This document shows positions 6,908 through 8,684 of a stretch of 8,684 bases of DNA, one piece after another (position 1 is the stretch's first letter; each line of letters starts with the position of its first letter). The notes under the pieces are model-generated. The model was given only the letters and a program-made list of their open reading frames with translations, made no database searches and was not told where the DNA came from. Source of the stretch: F23-B02 sp963610045 (GTDB lineage: Bacteria; Bacillota; Clostridia; Oscillospirales; Oscillospiraceae); NCBI GenBank assembly GCA_963610045.1, contig CAVDMS010000071.1, positions 1 through 8,684 on the forward strand. Reading direction: 5' to 3'. Position numbers and translations under genes: made by a program.

Positions 6908-7344
6908 CGGAGCTGCTTGCGCTGCTTTATGTATCTTTTCATGCTTACGTTCGTTCCCTTGCCTCTGTCGGAGCGTACCTTGAGCGTGTCCATGAAGCTC
7001 TCCATGATGGTAAAGCCCATGCCGCTGCGTTCCTCTCCGCCCGTCGTGTACATGGGCTGCATCGCCTGCTCAAGGTCGCCTATGCCGCAGCCCCAGTCAC
7101 GGACGTTTATCTCCAGAAGTCCGCCCTCACACAGCTTCATCCTCAGTGCTATTTTGCCTATCGTGTCGGGGTATGCATGGACGATGCAGTTCGTCACCGC
7201 CTCCGACACGGCGGTTTTGATGTCGCCGATCTCCTCAAGCGTGGGGTCGAGCTGAGCCGCAAAGCAGGCAGCTGCCGACCTCGCAAAGCCCTCGTTTGCA
7301 CTCAGGCTCGGAAACTCAAGCTTTATCTGATTTATGATCTTCAC
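6904..7344 (-). CDS. spoIIAB: Anti-sigma F factor / serine kinase SpoIIAB
   Basis: A 146-residue GHKL-fold protein kinase that holds sigma-F inactive and phosphorylates SpoIIAA. The ATP-binding boxes are clear: N box around SEAVTNCIVHAY (residues 47-58, with E48 and N52), G1 box VRDWGCGIGD (81-90) and the ATP-lid/G2 segment ERSGMGFTIMESFMD (105-119). The last segment is almost invariant among SpoIIAB proteins. Length equals that of the Bacillus protein (146 aa). It starts with GTG at 7342-7344 in a GTGA overlap with the spoIIAA stop, preceded by a fair Shine-Dalgarno sequence (AGAGG, about 7 bp upstream), so the two genes are probably translationally coupled. That would suit a system in which the ratio of the partners matters. 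Its own stop overlaps the sigF ATG by 4 bp. Confidence 0.97.
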   Translation of the reverse strand: MKIINQIKLEFPSLSANEGFARSAAACFAAQLDPTLEEIGDIKTAVSEAVTNCIVHAYPDTIGKIALRMKLCEGGLLEINVRDWGCGIGDLEQAMQPMYTTGGEERSGMGFTIMESFMDTLKVRSDRGKGTNVSMKRYIKQRKQLR

Positions 7345-7667
7345 GTTGTCACCTCTCTTTGCACTCTGACCGGCGCCAGTCGGTCTATGCCCGATGCGTC
7401 CAGCACTTTAAGCGGCTGCGCCTGCGGACATTCTATCCTCATTCTTCCTCCGCAAAGCTGAAGCCTGCGGTTCGTTCTCACGATGACGGCTATCCCCGAC
7501 GAGTCCATGAAGCTCAGCCCGCTCAGGTCAAGCACGAGATCCCTCGGCAGGTAGTTGTCTATCGCCTCGCCTATGCTCTCGACCGCATACCGTGCGCCGT
7601 GGTGGTCAAGCTCACCGTACAGCAGCACCCTCAGTCTGCCCGCCGAGTATTCGGTATCGATTTTCAT
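7341..7667 (-). CDS. spoIIAA: Anti-sigma F factor antagonist SpoIIAA
   Basis: A 108-residue single STAS-domain protein. In its unphosphorylated form it binds SpoIIAB and frees sigma-F in the forespore; SpoIIAB inactivates it by phosphorylating a serine, and the SpoIIE phosphatase reactivates it. The diagnostic STAS motif LSFMDSSGIAV is at residues 51-61, and the second serine (S57) matches the known phosphorylation site of the family. Length is slightly below the usual 115-117 residues. The ATG at 7665-7667 has a strong Shine-Dalgarno sequence (GAGGGG, about 7 bp upstream). It is the first gene of a spoIIAA-spoIIAB-sigF operon, and its TGA overlaps the GTG start of spoIIAB by 4 bp. Motif, gene order and size agree, so this is not a general stress antagonist such as RsbV. 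Confidence 0.96.
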   Translation of the reverse strand: MKIDTEYSAGRLRVLLYGELDHHGARYAVESIGEAIDNYLPRDLVLDLSGLSFMDSSGIAVIVRTNRRLQLCGGRMRIECPQAQPLKVLDASGIDRLAPVRVQREVTT

Positions 7668-7684
7668 TCGTTCACCCCTCAGAT

Positions 7685-7727
7685 GTAAAAATGACGCCGT
7701 GCATTATTATGCACGACGTCATTTTAC
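7685..7727 (-). terminator. Long hairpin after valS, probable intrinsic terminator
   Basis: Arms at 7685-7704 and 7709-7727 pair over about 19 positions around a 4-base loop at 7705-7708, with one bulged A in the A-run. The one imperfect position (7697 against 7716) would be a C.A mismatch in plus-strand RNA but a G.U pair in minus-strand RNA, so the fold suits minus-strand transcripts, the direction of all genes here. On that strand the stem is followed by a run of five T's, as in an intrinsic terminator, about 50 bp after the valS stop. It lies only about 20 bp before the spoIIAA start, so it may instead be part of the spoIIA leader RNA. Confidence 0.75.
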
Positions 7728-7753
7728 TATTGTTTTTTTGCGCAGCCTGTCGA
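7726..7753 (-). promoter_or_regulatory. Weak candidate promoter for the spoIIA operon
   Basis: On the minus strand TCGACA (7753-7748) resembles a -35 box and AATAGT (7731-7726) a poor -10, with a 16-bp spacer. The same place also carries ACAGGC, which partly fits the AGGA-type -35 box of sigma-H, the factor that drives spoIIA in Bacillus. No good GAAT-type -10 follows at the right distance. If used, transcription would begin at the base of the hairpin. I offer this only because no better promoter is visible in the gap; the real one may lie inside valS. Confidence 0.2.
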
Positions 7754-7776
7754 TAACGGGCGTCGGTAAGCGGAGC

Positions 7777-8684
7777 TTACAGCTTTTTCAAGCTTTCTTC
7801 GAGGTTTGCGATAAGCGCCTCAAGCTTTGCCTTCTTCTCCCGCTCTGCGTTTACGACCGCTTCGGGCGCTCTCGACACGAAGTTTTCGTTGGAGAGCTTC
7901 ACGTTCTGCGAATCGAGCTGCTTTCTTGCGTTTGCAAGCTCCTTTTCCATGCGGGCCTTTTCCTTTTCAAGATCGACAAGCTCCGCCATGGGCATGAGCA
8001 GCTTTGCGTTCCCCGTGACGACGGACACCATGCCGTCGGTGTTTTCGGGGAGTGCGTCCGTCACCGTAACGTCCGAGGCGTAGGCAAGCTTCGTGATGAA
8101 GCCCTTACCGTCGGAGAAGGGCTTTGCGTTGTCGGTCACGACGATGAGGTGGCACTTTCTCGAAGGCGGAACGTTCATCTCCGACCTTCTTGCTCTTATC
8201 GCCTTGACTGCGTCCATGACCGCCTCGAAGTCCGCCTCGTCCTGCGGGAAGTCGAGCGCCTCGTTAAACGAGGGGTACTCCTCGACCATCAGCGCCTCGC
8301 CCTCATGCGGGAGCGCCTGCCAAATTTCCTCGGTGATGAAGGGCATGAACGGGTGCAGGAGCTTGAGTGTCTCGGTGAGAACGTAGAGCAGCACACGCTG
8401 TGCGCTCTCCTTCTTCTCCTCATCGTCACCGTTAAGACGGGGCTTTGTAAGCTCTATATACCAGTCGCAGTAGCTGTCCCATATAAAGTCGTATATCTTG
8501 CCCGCAGCGACGCCAAGCTCAAAGCTGTCCATGTTGGCACAGACCTCTTTCACGGTGCGGTTGAGCTTCGAGAGTATCCACTTATCCTCGGTCTCAAGCT
8601 TTTCGGGCAGGCGGTTCTCGGTGATGCTCAGATTCATCATCACAAAGCGGGAGGCGTTCCATATCTTGTTGCAGAAGTTGCGCA
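7777..8684 (-). CDS. valS: Valyl-tRNA synthetase, C-terminal part (5' end outside the window)
   Basis: Class I aminoacyl-tRNA synthetase that charges tRNA-Val with valine in the cytoplasm. The frame is open to the window edge, so about 301 of the usual roughly 880 residues are visible. The first visible residues read RNFCNKIWNASRF, the characteristic ValS stretch that follows the KMSKS loop, so the catalytic Rossmann domain and its HIGH and KMSKS motifs lie off the window. Next comes the helical anticodon-binding domain, with DKWILSKLN near visible residue 33, WDSYCDWYIE near 68 and HPFMPFITEEIW near 110. The last 70 or so residues are rich in K, E and L and start at VDLEKEKARMEKEL; this is the C-terminal coiled-coil arm that contacts the tRNA in ValS. 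The start lies outside; the internal GTG at 8643 is only a valine codon. The stop is TAA at 7777-7779. Identification is secure; completeness upstream cannot be judged. Confidence 0.97.
   Translation of the reverse strand, partial: RNFCNKIWNASRFVMMNLSITENRLPEKLETEDKWILSKLNRTVKEVCANMDSFELGVAAGKIYDFIWDSYCDWYIELTKPRLNGDDEEKKESAQRVLLYVLTETLKLLHPFMPFITEEIWQALPHEGEALMVEEYPSFNEALDFPQDEADFEAVMDAVKAIRARRSEMNVPPSRKCHLIVVTDNAKPFSDGKGFITKLAYASDVTVTDALPENTDGMVSVVTGNAKLLMPMAELVDLEKEKARMEKELANARKQLDSQNVKLSNENFVSRAPEAVVNAEREKKAKLEALIANLEESLKKL

Noticed and set aside
7766..7780. Small inverted repeat GTAAGC-GGA-GCTTAC over the valS stop codon
   Set aside because: The stem has only 6 bp and a 3-base loop, with no U-tract next to it. 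It is probably chance; the stronger hairpin at 7685-7727 is the better terminator.
1..8684. CRISPR arrays, tRNA genes, insertion sequences or phage remnants
   Set aside because: I looked for regularly spaced repeats, cloverleaf-like segments and transposase motifs in the gaps and found none. The gaps are all under about 110 bp and accounted for by hairpins and promoters.

Overview
The window comes from an endospore-forming member of the Firmicutes, most likely a moderately GC-rich gut-type clostridium (Oscillospirales/Ruminococcaceae-like). The deciding evidence is a complete spoIIA operon (spoIIAA-spoIIAB-sigF), whose products are found only in endospore formers. The placement within Clostridia is an inference from general protein style, including a PcrA with an extra segment between helicase motifs I and Ia. 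It was not tested by a search.

Every gene is on the minus strand, so transcription runs from high to low coordinates. In that order: (1) 8684-7777, the C-terminal third of valyl-tRNA synthetase, cut by the window edge. (2) 7776-7668, a 109-bp gap holding a long hairpin. (3) 7667-6191, spoIIAA, spoIIAB and sigF joined by 4-bp stop/start overlaps. (4) 6161-3789, a PcrA/UvrD-type helicase, joined by an ATGA overlap to a ten-helix EamA/DMT-family transporter (3792-2899). (5) 2898-2822, a short gap with a perfect 12-bp inverted repeat and an extended -10 element. (6) 2821-68, a three-gene signalling operon: OmpR-family response regulator, HAMP-containing sensor histidine kinase, and an unrecognised acidic membrane-anchored protein. 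(7) 67-1, a GC-rich hairpin after the last gene. Coding density is very high and no gap exceeds about 110 bp. I see no tRNA, rRNA, CRISPR array, insertion sequence or phage gene.

How the genes work together: SpoIIAA, SpoIIAB and SigF form the partner-switching module that turns on the first forespore-specific sigma factor. The regulator, kinase and membrane protein are probably one sensory unit with an unknown signal. PcrA and the transporter look like housekeeping genes that sit directly behind sigF. The most interesting local observation is a good sigma-A-like promoter (TTGTTA, 17 bp, extended-10 TAGAAT) that straddles the sigF stop codon. It would start the pcrA mRNA at or within one base of its ATG, giving a leaderless transcript. 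This fits the lack of any Shine-Dalgarno sequence there. The second is the hairpin just 20 bp before spoIIAA, which leaves no room for a promoter between it and the gene. I did not find a clearly novel system; most of the window is well-known core machinery in a slightly unusual arrangement.
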